DNA of 64,000 nt from Nitrospirota bacterium (GTDB lineage: Bacteria; Nitrospirota; Nitrospiria; SBBL01; JAADHI01). The position numbers and the translations under genes were made by a program. The first letter of the stretch is position 1. Every line of letters begins with the position of its first letter. Location of the stretch: contig JAJDBT010000050.1 of NCBI GenBank assembly GCA_029261215.1, forward strand, positions 21,924 through 85,923, read 5' to 3'. Under the pieces are notes generated by a model. It was not told where the DNA came from and searched no databases. It saw only the letters and a list, made by a program, of their open reading frames with translations. Shown one piece after another: positions 27,536 through 36,874 of the stretch.

Positions 27536-27544
27536 ATTATATCA
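27536..27544 (-). promoter_or_regulatory. Extended -10 promoter candidate for the beta-helix gene
   Basis: On the minus strand the sequence TGATATAAT gives a perfect -10 with the extended TGn element. The -35 is poor, as is usual for extended -10 promoters. It lies about 200 bases upstream of the ATG at 27337 and upstream of the leader hairpin. Confidence 0.4.
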
Positions 27545-27737
27545 GACTTCCATTTATCTGCAGGAATGGCATGGCTCCTTAAAAAAAATCAAGCACCCCC
27601 TTCAGATAGAAGCCCTTCTATATGACTCTTACACTTCAATCGGGATTGATCTTTTACTAGACAGAGCATTGGCGACCCCTCAAGAGGCCTCAGAGCACCA
27701 TGAATGATATCAAAATGATGAGGCGGGATGGCGGGAC

Positions 27738-30269
27738 TCAGGATTTGCTTTGAATGAAGTTATCTTTTCGAAATGCACCAAAATAGTTAAACATCATTCC
27801 ATTCAATAAAACGAGGACGATCGGTCGAGTCAGTTTCTCCCGATCATATTCTTCCAAAGATAAAAAACCTTCATCATAGAAATATCGCGCTTTTTCTATA
27901 AAACGTCTTTTTTCAGATTCCTTTGCATATTTTTCCGCATAAAGAAACACATTACATTTACGAAGTTCCTGAGCACCCCAGGTCCCATTCGGATATTCTA
28001 ATTTTTCAGGTTTACTAAGGTAGACATATTCGTTTTTTACCATCCAGTCCACGTAATGGAGGAGGCATTTTCGTGAATAATCCCACATTTCGTCAATCTG
28101 TTGATGCTCTGTTTTAATATCTAAATACTTCCCAAGTGACTGAAAAAAGACAACATACATCCACCGGTTCTCGATATCCAAGAGGTCTTTCTTCGCAATA
28201 TCGTCATTCGGATGAACACAAGCCCGAATCAAGGTCTCAGCTTTTTTGAGATACCGATTCTGTTTTGTCAATTGATACGCATCAAGCAGAACAGCCAGTG
28301 CATTCCCGCTTGCTCGACCTGGGCCATCCAATCCATACACTTTATTGAGTTGAACCAAGCTCTTTTCGCTTGTTTTTTCTTTTATGAATGCGATAAATTT
28401 TCGCGCCGTACGTAGCATTTTTCTGAGCAGGCGTTTTTCTGAGCGGATATTGTTCTCGACAAATAACGCCAATTCCAAGACCGCTTCATAAGAAGACACA
28501 CTTCCGGTCATATAGTGATGCAACAACAAGCCACTCGAATACACATGCGATAAAGAAGGCCCACCCCCATAAAATGCTTTATTTCGATAAGGGAGGTGTT
28601 TCTTCGAGAAACATCGATGGGTGGCCGTCTCGGCGTCAATATAGTGTTCCGTATGCCAAAACAACCCACGGTTGTATTCTATGCGATCCTCATCCGTGTG
28701 ATAGATATCGATGTCTTTCACATGCCGGCACAGCTCGTCCCCCAGAATAAACCACTCGATATCCCCGCTTCGGAGATACTGATTTAAAAAACCAAAAATG
28801 CCATCGTACTGATTGTTATAGTGAGAAATCAGCGGGTTAGGGCCCTCGTGCCCTACGGCCTCATGATCCCCGTAAAGCTCGCCAAAATTCCGCCACCCAT
28901 ATTCATCGATAATTTCTCTTCTTTTGAAAAAACTCTGCTCTCCTTCAATCGCAGCGTGAATAAATTCCTGATATTTATCCTTGTTTTCCTTATTCTCCGG
29001 GACAAAATGGCTGAGCGCCTTCGAATCTGCATAACACTCCGGAGTGGTTCTCAGGCTCAGTGGGCGATGAACTCCCTCAAGCCCCATTTTCTCCCCGTCT
29101 TCGGGACACATCTCAAAAAAAATCGTATGGGTTTTCTGCTCCCCGCCCTGCAACTCAAAGGCATCATCAAATTGATAAGGAAAAAGACGAATATGCAAGG
29201 TATCCTGCTCTGCTTCCAAGGCCTTTGGGCAGTTTTGCCAGAAATGCTGAACCGTCGTCTCAATGCTGTTTGTCCCATTGCCAATACGAATGATCGGAGT
29301 TGCCCTCAAACCCTCCTCCAAGACATTCCCATTGCAAACAACCTGATAGCCTCGAAATCGCTGGGGGACTTCACCGTCCCGATTGACATGATTTAGGCTC
29401 TTCCAATGTTCTCCGCCACTCGAATCTTGGTAAATCGTGAATAAATCACCTTGCTTTGCTTTCTGATTAAAATTGATGGGATAGACGGTCCTCCCTGGCA
29501 TAGATTGCCATTGAGAGCGTCCTGGGGCATCCCAATCAGCGCGAACCCTAAGCGATAGCGATAAATCCTCAAAAAAAACGGACCCAGGATCACCCAGATC
29601 CCAAAGCCCACCAGGGTGTATCGCCGCTTTTGGATTGAGAAGTGTAAACTCAAGTTTGACCAAGGCACTGTTTACATAAAAGCTCAGCCTCGAAAAAAAA
29701 TCACAAAAAGCCTGTTGGCCTGAAGACTGAAAACTGCCTTCGATTTTGATGGTCGTTCTCAAGTCGCCTTCTGTCTCAAGAACAATGTTTTCAATTACGG
29801 GGTCATAGGTTTTTCCCGCATCATCCGTTAAAACAATCTCATTGCCCGATGCTGATAATACATCCTGCCCACGAATCACAACACGCTCAAAAGGACTAAA
29901 TACCTTGTGATTCAAAAAAAAGCAGGCGGCTTGTGTATCAATTTTCAATACGTCCAGGCTTTGCTCAATCAGAATTGATTTTGGATTGTTCAGTCTCGGG
30001 GTTTCGGTCTCCACAACAAGCCGTAATTCCAGGGTTTGGTAGGCCTCGACCGAAGCCTGGAAATCAAGTAAAACCCACTTTGAACTCCCATCCGGCCAAA
30101 ACGCAAGAGACGCCGTTTGCAAAGGACAATCATTCCCATCCCAATCTTGCAGCCTCAACATTGAACCGCCCGACAACAACCCCTTTGGCAGAGGGATGCC
30201 AACAGACACCGGCTCACAGTGACGGTAAATACCTGCATTTTCTTCAACAAGAATAGGAATGTACGACAC
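27738..30269 (-). CDS. YetA/PcRGLX-like protein (RIFT-barrel glycan lyase/hydrolase type)
   Basis: The 843-residue protein starts at a GTG, with GGGAG 9 bases upstream, only 2 bp after the GT4 stop. Its N-terminal half (EPVSVGIPLPKGLL, LRLQDWDGND, FWPDGSSKWVLLDFQA) matches the RIFT-barrel domain of the YetA/PcRGLX family of exo-acting rhamnogalacturonan enzymes. The C-terminal half is an alpha-rich toroid (about 430-830, YDGIFGFLNQYLRSGD, LSHVYSSGLLLHHYMTG). There is no signal peptide, so it would act in the cytoplasm. A sugar-acid-cleaving enzyme inside the cell next to an EPS locus is unusual. Family assignment is moderate; substrate unknown. Confidence 0.65.
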   Translation of the reverse strand: MSYIPILVEENAGIYRHCEPVSVGIPLPKGLLSGGSMLRLQDWDGNDCPLQTASLAFWPDGSSKWVLLDFQASVEAYQTLELRLVVETETPRLNNPKSILIEQSLDVLKIDTQAACFFLNHKVFSPFERVVIRGQDVLSASGNEIVLTDDAGKTYDPVIENIVLETEGDLRTTIKIEGSFQSSGQQAFCDFFSRLSFYVNSALVKLEFTLLNPKAAIHPGGLWDLGDPGSVFFEDLSLSLRVRADWDAPGRSQWQSMPGRTVYPINFNQKAKQGDLFTIYQDSSGGEHWKSLNHVNRDGEVPQRFRGYQVVCNGNVLEEGLRATPIIRIGNGTNSIETTVQHFWQNCPKALEAEQDTLHIRLFPYQFDDAFELQGGEQKTHTIFFEMCPEDGEKMGLEGVHRPLSLRTTPECYADSKALSHFVPENKENKDKYQEFIHAAIEGEQSFFKRREIIDEYGWRNFGELYGDHEAVGHEGPNPLISHYNNQYDGIFGFLNQYLRSGDIEWFILGDELCRHVKDIDIYHTDEDRIEYNRGLFWHTEHYIDAETATHRCFSKKHLPYRNKAFYGGGPSLSHVYSSGLLLHHYMTGSVSSYEAVLELALFVENNIRSEKRLLRKMLRTARKFIAFIKEKTSEKSLVQLNKVYGLDGPGRASGNALAVLLDAYQLTKQNRYLKKAETLIRACVHPNDDIAKKDLLDIENRWMYVVFFQSLGKYLDIKTEHQQIDEMWDYSRKCLLHYVDWMVKNEYVYLSKPEKLEYPNGTWGAQELRKCNVFLYAEKYAKESEKRRFIEKARYFYDEGFLSLEEYDREKLTRPIVLVLLNGMMFNYFGAFRKDNFIQSKS

Positions 30270-30271
30270 GG

Positions 30272-31378
30272 TTAGGCACTCCCTTCATACATCTCTTCAT
30301 AGGCATGGACCATTTTATCGACGGTAAAATACTCATCAAAACGAGCTCTTCCCGCCTGACCCATTTTATTCATCATGTCCGGGTTTTCAAACAAATATAA
30401 AATACGATCGACAAGGGATTTTTCATCATCACTGGGGACAACAAATCCGGTCTCGCCTTCCTGAACAATCTCCGGATTTCCACCAACATCCGTCACGACC
30501 ATCGGCAGACTTGAAGCCATCGCCTCCAAAATTGTCATTGCCGTTCCCTCGCTAAACGAAGTGAGCAAAAAGAGATCCATCACTGAAAAATAGCGATGCA
30601 CATCCTCCCTGAAACCCGTGAAAATAACGTGGGAGCTCAGCTCAAGCTCAGAGACAAACGATTCCAAATGATGTCGCTCCGGCCCATCCCCGATGATGAC
30701 CAGAACGGTCTCGGGATAGGACGCTCTAATATGCCTCAGCGCCTTAATCATCATTTTCTGATTCTTAATGGGGTCAAGCCTCCCAACCGTCCCAAGCATG
30801 CGGGCACTTTCCGGAAGACCGAGTTCTTTTTTAAAATCAGTCTCCGGCGGCAAGAGGTACCGCGTATCATCCAATCCATTGTAAATCACCTTTATTTTTT
30901 TAGCCGGAAAATTTTCATATTGGATCAGCGCGTCTTTTGTCGCCGACGAGATCGCAGTGATGTAGGCTGTGAAACAATTCAGGAGTGGATTCAATAAAAC
31001 ACGTTTCGGTCTTCGTACATCCGGGAAAAATCGGCCATGTTCGGTAAAGATCACCTTTGTTGACATAAAAACAGCAGCGCTGAGCCCATACACATAGGGC
31101 GTATACTGGTGACAATGCAGAACCGCCACATCGTGGTGTTTCAAAAAATGCCGGATATCTCTAACAACGGACCAATCAAAACCTGGCTTTCGGCGAAAAG
31201 AAACAATCTGAATACCTTTTTCTATCAGCTGTTTTCCAAACGCGCCCACGGGTTCTTCTAGACAGAGGATCGAAACAATATATCTTGTTTTATCGGTGTG
31301 CTCCACCAGGTTATAGATGACCTGTTCGGCCCCTCCCATCCCCATATTAAAGGTGAGATGTACAATATGTTTCTTCAC
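30272..31378 (-). CDS. Glycosyltransferase family 4, exosortase-A-locus type (Stp2-like)
   Basis: The protein has 368 residues from the GTG at 31378, which begins the protein as VKKHIVHLTF, where family members start. An open frame back to 31435 overlaps the upstream gene and has no SD. MGMGGAEQVIYN, LHCHQYTPYVYG and the E-x7-E motif FSEGTAMTILEAMASS show a GT-B retaining transferase. The sequence resembles the glycosyltransferases repeatedly found in PEP-CTERM/exosortase-A polysaccharide loci. It lies 14 bp after the next GT4 and 2 bp before the YetA-like gene. Confidence 0.85.
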   Translation of the reverse strand: MKKHIVHLTFNMGMGGAEQVIYNLVEHTDKTRYIVSILCLEEPVGAFGKQLIEKGIQIVSFRRKPGFDWSVVRDIRHFLKHHDVAVLHCHQYTPYVYGLSAAVFMSTKVIFTEHGRFFPDVRRPKRVLLNPLLNCFTAYITAISSATKDALIQYENFPAKKIKVIYNGLDDTRYLLPPETDFKKELGLPESARMLGTVGRLDPIKNQKMMIKALRHIRASYPETVLVIIGDGPERHHLESFVSELELSSHVIFTGFREDVHRYFSVMDLFLLTSFSEGTAMTILEAMASSLPMVVTDVGGNPEIVQEGETGFVVPSDDEKSLVDRILYLFENPDMMNKMGQAGRARFDEYFTVDKMVHAYEEMYEGSA

Positions 31379-31392
31379 AGTTTCAACACTTT

Positions 31393-32586
31393 CTAGGAAA
31401 TAAGCGCACCCAATTTGGCCAAGTTCGCGTCCCATGAATAATGTCTATAGACATTTTCTTTTGCTTTTTCGCCGAGCGCGATCCTTTTGGCTTCATCTTC
31501 CAGAAGCGCGACCACTGCTCTGGCAAAATGATCCTCGTCATCCGCAATGATGATATCCATATCTTCATGTACGATTACCCCATCGCTTGCGTTAGAAGTT
31601 GCAACAATTGCATTTCCTGTTGCCATCGCTTCGAGCACTTTATTTTGAAGTCCTCTTGCTATTCGTAAAGGGATCACGCAAATATCCGCCATCCAATAGA
31701 ATTCCCTGATGTCATCCACATAACCCGTCACATGGACGCCTTCTATTTTTGAGAGATTTTTAACCGCTTCTGTCGGATTGTTTCCAACAATATAAAACTG
31801 CGTATTGGGGATTTTTTCTTTTATTTTTTCAAAAACATGATTGCAAAACCAAGCCACACCATCCTCGTTCGCAAAATAGTCCATGACCCCAGTAAATATA
31901 AGGATTGGCTTGTCATTTTTAACACTTCTTTTCTTTGGGGAAAAATATTCAAAGTCAACGCCATTTGAGATATAAGCCAGATTTTTTGCATCAGGGTAAC
32001 GCCCTTTAAACATATCGACTTCCCGTTTTGAAACAAAAAAGGAATGGTGAAACAATTGGTTGATTTTAATTTCATACTGAAGCAAGCGGCGGCGTTCAAA
32101 AGCATATACCCAGCTCAAAGGAAAGCGGCTGTAGGTTGCATATTGCCCCCATTTGTCCGAATCCAGATCTACATAATCGAGTATAAACTTGATCCCGTTC
32201 TGTTCTTTTTTTAGAAAAGCAGGGGTTTTAAAGACGTACTCTGCGACACTCGAGCAGAAACAAATCACAACGTCGATGTTGTTCTCCGCCAGAACCTTGT
32301 CGATATATTTCTGAAGCGGCGTATGATAGAAACTACACACAGAAAAAGGCTTCCCTTTCAAAATATTTTTTAAAAGGGCCACTCTTTTATTGAAATAGAC
32401 TGCATGTACTTCTTTACAATATTCTTTCAAGCCCAGCACATACTGCTCGTCGGACGGCTGGTCCAATATGGTCCCAAGGTAAATATCGTGACCCTGAGAT
32501 AAAAACTTAATTTCGTTAAACGACCGTATTTTATCCCCCTTATTTGGAGGATATGGAATACGGTGTGCGATGAATAGAATGTTCAA
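31393..32586 (-). CDS. Glycosyltransferase family 4, exosortase-A-locus type (Stp1-like)
   Basis: The protein has 397 residues. The opening FIAHRIPYPPNKGDKIRSF is the signature start of the exosortase-A-associated transferase known as stp1 (TIGR03087 type). The C-terminal domain has FTGVMDYFANEDGV and a LRIARGLQNKVLEAMATG donor-sugar motif. It overlaps the O-antigen-ligase stop by 4 bp, so the two are translationally coupled. It is expected to add a sugar to the lipid-linked EPS unit in the cytoplasm. Confidence 0.88.
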   Translation of the reverse strand: MNILFIAHRIPYPPNKGDKIRSFNEIKFLSQGHDIYLGTILDQPSDEQYVLGLKEYCKEVHAVYFNKRVALLKNILKGKPFSVCSFYHTPLQKYIDKVLAENNIDVVICFCSSVAEYVFKTPAFLKKEQNGIKFILDYVDLDSDKWGQYATYSRFPLSWVYAFERRRLLQYEIKINQLFHHSFFVSKREVDMFKGRYPDAKNLAYISNGVDFEYFSPKKRSVKNDKPILIFTGVMDYFANEDGVAWFCNHVFEKIKEKIPNTQFYIVGNNPTEAVKNLSKIEGVHVTGYVDDIREFYWMADICVIPLRIARGLQNKVLEAMATGNAIVATSNASDGVIVHEDMDIIIADDEDHFARAVVALLEDEAKRIALGEKAKENVYRHYSWDANLAKLGALIS

Positions 32587-33911
32587 GAAATCGCCCTTTC
32601 TTTTAAAAGGGATTGTAAGGCCGCCTCACGCTCAGAAAAAATAAAGCGGTTAGACACAAGACTGAGAATCAGTAAGAAATAAAATACTTCATAGGTAATC
32701 AGATTAAGAAAAACTGAACATAGAAAAAATGCAGAGATTCCACAGACAATGGCATCATTGCCATAGGAAAGCAGAGGGTCTACATGCTCATCTTGGTGAA
32801 TTTTTCTGTTGCGCCAAAACTGAGTCAAAACCCTCGCAAGAATAAGTAAATACATCAGGCCAGCCAAAATGCCACACTCAGAGCCGAGCTGTATCGCTGT
32901 GTTATGTGCAACATAAGGTTGTGTATCAGCATAATCTGGGTAAGCAACGACGAACTTACCCAGCCCGACGCCAACAAAAGGACGATCTACCATCATTTTC
33001 AAGCCCGTTTCCCATGACTCAAGTCTCGGATTGGCCAGACCCTCTTCAGACTTCAGGGTTTCTGCGCGGTTCTTCATATCTCCGCCCTGCAATGAAAACG
33101 CGACAACTAAGGCAATGAAAGTGCCGATACCCAATAGCCTTGAACGAGACCTCACCGTAATGAAAAGGCACACAAAACCGGTCCCAAGTAAGGCGCCTCG
33201 GGACCCTGTCAAAAATATGGCATGCCATGCCCATGGAATAGCCCCCCACAAAGCATATTTAACAAATATGCTTTTATAGTAAGACCCCATGAAATATAAA
33301 AAAGGTATCCCTACGACAAAAAGCATGCCAAAGATGTTCTCATCTATATACAGGCCTGATCCCCCGTATTGACCGCTCGGCCCGCCAAGACGGGGTTGAC
33401 CCTGCATTTGCCCTGAAAAATATTGCATATTCGCCCAGTAAATATAGTAATAAATAATTGCAATAAAGCTCATCACCAGATAATGGAATTTTCTTTTAGT
33501 GTCTATTAGGCAGATCGCTATAAAGTAAAAAAAGTAAGCCTTATTCAGGACATCGAGTATGCCCGCAGGATTCATCATCCCAAGACCCTTACTATCTCGA
33601 AAATCCGGATCGTAAGCGTAACGACTAAAGACATCCGAAAGATATATTGATATCCATATGATCGCTAAAAACACATTTTGTTTGTTGTTTAACATGGAAA
33701 AATCAACTTTTTTCTGGAAGAGCGCTTTTAAAAAACCGATCATCGTGGCAAGGGAGACATACAAGGAAATTCGAATACCCTCAAGCACCCAGAACCAAAT
33801 TGATTGAGGGGACAATATCGCAAGAAAATAATAAACCAAAACCCCGGTCCAGGCTTGCATGATGGCAGAGGATACGACTCCAACCAGCAGGATATAAATT
33901 AGCATTTGCAA
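32583..33911 (-). CDS. O-antigen ligase/polymerase family membrane protein
   Basis: The 442-residue protein has about 11-12 membrane helices and the Wzy_C/WaaL region: TGSRGALLGTGFVCL followed by the long periplasmic loop with RLESWETGLKMMVDRPFVGVGLGKF and YVAHNTAIQLGSECG. This matches the putative O-glycosylation ligase tied to exosortase-A loci. It would polymerise the glycan or attach it to an acceptor on the periplasmic side. It is translationally coupled to the Stp1-like gene. Confidence 0.85.
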   Translation of the reverse strand: MQMLIYILLVGVVSSAIMQAWTGVLVYYFLAILSPQSIWFWVLEGIRISLYVSLATMIGFLKALFQKKVDFSMLNNKQNVFLAIIWISIYLSDVFSRYAYDPDFRDSKGLGMMNPAGILDVLNKAYFFYFIAICLIDTKRKFHYLVMSFIAIIYYYIYWANMQYFSGQMQGQPRLGGPSGQYGGSGLYIDENIFGMLFVVGIPFLYFMGSYYKSIFVKYALWGAIPWAWHAIFLTGSRGALLGTGFVCLFITVRSRSRLLGIGTFIALVVAFSLQGGDMKNRAETLKSEEGLANPRLESWETGLKMMVDRPFVGVGLGKFVVAYPDYADTQPYVAHNTAIQLGSECGILAGLMYLLILARVLTQFWRNRKIHQDEHVDPLLSYGNDAIVCGISAFFLCSVFLNLITYEVFYFLLILSLVSNRFIFSEREAALQSLLKERAIS

Positions 33912-34028
33912 GCACAGCTCAAAGTAAACCTCTCATCAAAATAAGCCTTTTACGAGGACACCGCCCTTCCACAAAAACTATTCCCCTCACTCAGATCGTA
34001 ATAAATATTCCTGAAAAACAAGCGCGCT

Positions 34029-34967
34029 TTAAGAAGGGTTCTTTTTAAGAACAGCCACTGTTCTTGAAAAAAAATACACCTGAAGCAGCAACAAGAGTCT
34101 CAATGCATCACCGATCTTCTGTATTTTTTCTTTAACTTTGTATAAAACAGCTAAGGTCGGCAAAAGATATAAAACAAACAAAAGGGCAAGCCATTTTAGA
34201 TCAAACAACACCAAGGCGGCCAGACAGATCCCTGGAAAAAAAACACCGAAATAGAGCGGTATAGCGAGACTGGGGAGCTCCTTCCATTGAAATCTGTGAC
34301 TGAACAAACCGATTAAATTACTTCGGCCTCTCCATATTTCCTTCGACATAAAGTGCCTCACCGTCGCGGCCTCACCCAGATGGATCACTTCGATTCTTGC
34401 GTCGGAAATGATTTTCCCATACTGCCGGATGCGGTAGGAAAAATCGACATCTTCGCATGTGACCAAGGCTTCATTGAAACCGGAAACTGCCAGAAACTGA
34501 TCTTTCCGAACAAATAAATTCATTGATTCCAACCAATCGACCTCCTGAATTTGTGTTTTTTTTTGCCGTACCAAGTACCATGTTTTTTGCACCCAGGTGG
34601 CCTCTTCTGGAATCGTTGGCGGACTGCCCCAAGCAGAGACATCCTCAGCGTCAAAATAGACTGCCGCATTCTGTAGCCATGTTTTGGAAACCAAACAGTC
34701 GGCATCCACAAAAGCAATGATCTCTCCCGTCGCGTTTCGGACCCCTAAATTCCGAAGACCTGAGACATGTTTCTCATCGTCTCTTAAGACTTTTGCGCCA
34801 TACTCTTCGGCAATCTCCCGGGTCCGGTCATCAGAACCATTGTCGACCAAAATAACTTCCAGATTGTCCTTTGGAAACACTAATTCCTGTATAGATCGTA
34901 AACACCCCGGCAGACAAGCTTCTTCGTTGTAGGCCGGTATGACAATCGACACTTTTTTCATCATCAC
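34029..34967 (-). CDS. Glycosyltransferase family 2
   Basis: The 312-residue protein has a GT-A domain: VSIVIPAYNEEACLPGCLRSI, ILVDNGSDDRT, and the metal-binding DxD in IAFVDADCLVS. A catalytic ED occurs in TCEDVDFSYR. Two C-terminal helices (about 235-275) anchor it to the membrane. The start overlaps the asparagine-synthase-like stop by 4 bp. Donor and acceptor are unknown. Confidence 0.88.
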   Translation of the reverse strand: MMMKKVSIVIPAYNEEACLPGCLRSIQELVFPKDNLEVILVDNGSDDRTREIAEEYGAKVLRDDEKHVSGLRNLGVRNATGEIIAFVDADCLVSKTWLQNAAVYFDAEDVSAWGSPPTIPEEATWVQKTWYLVRQKKTQIQEVDWLESMNLFVRKDQFLAVSGFNEALVTCEDVDFSYRIRQYGKIISDARIEVIHLGEAATVRHFMSKEIWRGRSNLIGLFSHRFQWKELPSLAIPLYFGVFFPGICLAALVLFDLKWLALLFVLYLLPTLAVLYKVKEKIQKIGDALRLLLLLQVYFFSRTVAVLKKNPS

Positions 34968-36871
34968 AGCCCCATCCCGGCATTTTCAGCCAAAAAACAT
35001 TCCTGATACCACAGCTCAAACATCAGCAGACTCCAAAGCACAGTCGCATAGTTGCGTTTTCGAGTTTGATGGAGGTCCCAAATGCGCCTCACGGCAGTCG
35101 GCTCAAAAAAATGATTCAGCCCCGCCGTATGCGAAAGTATGTGGCTCTCAGCAAAAGTCCGGATTTCCTTCCGGAGCCATTGCGCCAGCGGCGCAGAAAA
35201 CCCCATTTTCTTTCTGTGCAAGATTTCATCTGGAAGCCTCTCGGCCAGCGATTGTTTCAAAATGTACTTCTTCTGGCCTCGATAATACTTCAAGTGTCCC
35301 GGAATCGTGGCGGCAAATTCTATCACCCGATGGTCCAAAAGCGGCGCACGCACTTCCAAAGAATTCGCCATACTCATGCGATCCACTTTCACGAGCACGT
35401 CTCCCGGCAGGTAGGATTTTAAGTCTGTGTACAGGATTTTGGAAAGATGGTCTTCGGTATCCGCTTTATCATAATGATACTTTGTCACCGAAAATGGATC
35501 ATAACCTCCAATCGCGCGTTTTGTTTCTTCATTCATGAGCGACTGCCAAAAAGCATCATTCCCCTCAGTGTTACTCAAATAAAAACCATAATCAGATGTG
35601 TGACTGAGCGTTCCCAATAATGTTGAGCCTTTTCGCAGAACGGGGTGATTCCCAGTCGACAAAACCCTTGATAAAAAAGGAAAAATACTCCCTCGGATAA
35701 AACCCGGAATCTTTTTTCGGATATTGTTTTCGATATCATCAATGGCATATTTTTCATAACCCGCAAAGTTCTCATCCCCACCGTCTCCAGAAAGCGCAAC
35801 TGTCACTTGCTGCCTGGCAATTTTAGAAACATAATAGGTCGGGACAGAGGATGCGTCCGCAAAAGGTTCATCAAAATAACGCACCAATTCCGGCAAAATC
35901 GCTTCAATATCCTGCTTCACCGTAAATTCATGATGATCGGTCTTGAATTTTTCAGCCACGATACGGGCATACGCCACTTCATCGTACTCCCGTGAGTCAA
36001 AACCAATGGCGCAAGTGGTCACAGGCTTTGGCGTGTGTCCGGCCATGAAAGCCACGACGGCGCTTGAATCAATCCCGCCGCTCAAAAAGGCGCCCAAGGG
36101 TACGTCACTGATCATCCGCATCTGAACACTTTCATCCAGCAAGTGGACGAGGTTTTCACAAAGATCGTGTTCACTTTTTTTAGAGGTCTCCGCGAATGAG
36201 ACATCCCAATACGCCTCTTTTTTGAGGCTGTTTCGGTCGCAGTACAGGGCGTAACCCGGCTCAAGCTTATAAATATTTTGATAAATGGTTTTTGGATCCG
36301 GCACATAAAGGTAGCGAAAATAATCACTCAAGGCCTCGTAATTTATTTTTTTTTCAACGGAGGGGTCTTGCAGGATGGCCTTGATCTCCGATGCAAAAAT
36401 AAAGGTCTTTCCATCAAAATAATAATACAGCGGTTTTTTCCCGATGCGGTCTCGGGCCAGAAAAAGCGTGTTGTTTTTTTTATCCCAGATGCAAAAGGCA
36501 AACATCCCCCTAAGATACTGCAGACAGGCTGGGCCATATTCTTGATAAAGCGCTAGAATCACCTCTGTGTCACAATCACTTGAAAAAACATAGCCCTTTG
36601 CGGTCAAGTTCTCCCGAAGCTTTAAAAAATTATAGATCTCGCCGTTGAAGGTAACCCAAAGAGATTTATCGGCAGTGGACATCGGCTGGTGTCCCGACTT
36701 TGAAAGATCCAGGATGCTTAAACGGCGATGCCCAAGCCCGACAGGCCCATCCACATACACACCACTGTCGTCTGGCCCTCGATATGCCATCACATCACAC
36801 ATTGCCTTGATGATTTTTGGGGAAACCGGATGTTTTAAGTTAAGATTGTATTTTCCCGCAATACCACACAT
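34964..36871 (-). CDS. Asparagine synthase-like glutamine amidotransferase
   Basis: The 635-residue protein has catalytic Cys2 exposed after Met removal (MCGIAGKYN) and the class-II glutaminase domain (RGPDDSG, GHRRLSILD, FNGEIYN). The synthase domain has the ATP motif LSGGIDSS and SGDGGDENFAGY. Full length for AsnB. In exosortase-A loci such enzymes (TIGR03108 type) are thought to amidate a uronic acid or similar sugar rather than make asparagine; that role is inferred from context. It follows FemAB by 3 bp and overlaps the GT2 gene. Confidence 0.9.
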   Translation of the reverse strand: MCGIAGKYNLNLKHPVSPKIIKAMCDVMAYRGPDDSGVYVDGPVGLGHRRLSILDLSKSGHQPMSTADKSLWVTFNGEIYNFLKLRENLTAKGYVFSSDCDTEVILALYQEYGPACLQYLRGMFAFCIWDKKNNTLFLARDRIGKKPLYYYFDGKTFIFASEIKAILQDPSVEKKINYEALSDYFRYLYVPDPKTIYQNIYKLEPGYALYCDRNSLKKEAYWDVSFAETSKKSEHDLCENLVHLLDESVQMRMISDVPLGAFLSGGIDSSAVVAFMAGHTPKPVTTCAIGFDSREYDEVAYARIVAEKFKTDHHEFTVKQDIEAILPELVRYFDEPFADASSVPTYYVSKIARQQVTVALSGDGGDENFAGYEKYAIDDIENNIRKKIPGFIRGSIFPFLSRVLSTGNHPVLRKGSTLLGTLSHTSDYGFYLSNTEGNDAFWQSLMNEETKRAIGGYDPFSVTKYHYDKADTEDHLSKILYTDLKSYLPGDVLVKVDRMSMANSLEVRAPLLDHRVIEFAATIPGHLKYYRGQKKYILKQSLAERLPDEILHRKKMGFSAPLAQWLRKEIRTFAESHILSHTAGLNHFFEPTAVRRIWDLHQTRKRNYATVLWSLLMFELWYQECFLAENAGMGL

Positions 36872-36874
36872 AGT

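Larger units (their letters stand above)
27338..27737. other. 400-bp intergenic leader region
   Basis: The gap between the YetA-like gene stop (27738) and the beta-helix gene start holds the extended -10 and hairpin listed separately. It also contains an 11-codon frame with a good SD (AAGGAG, then MPFLQINGSLI) upstream of the -10; this is too short to claim as a gene. Confidence 0.4.
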
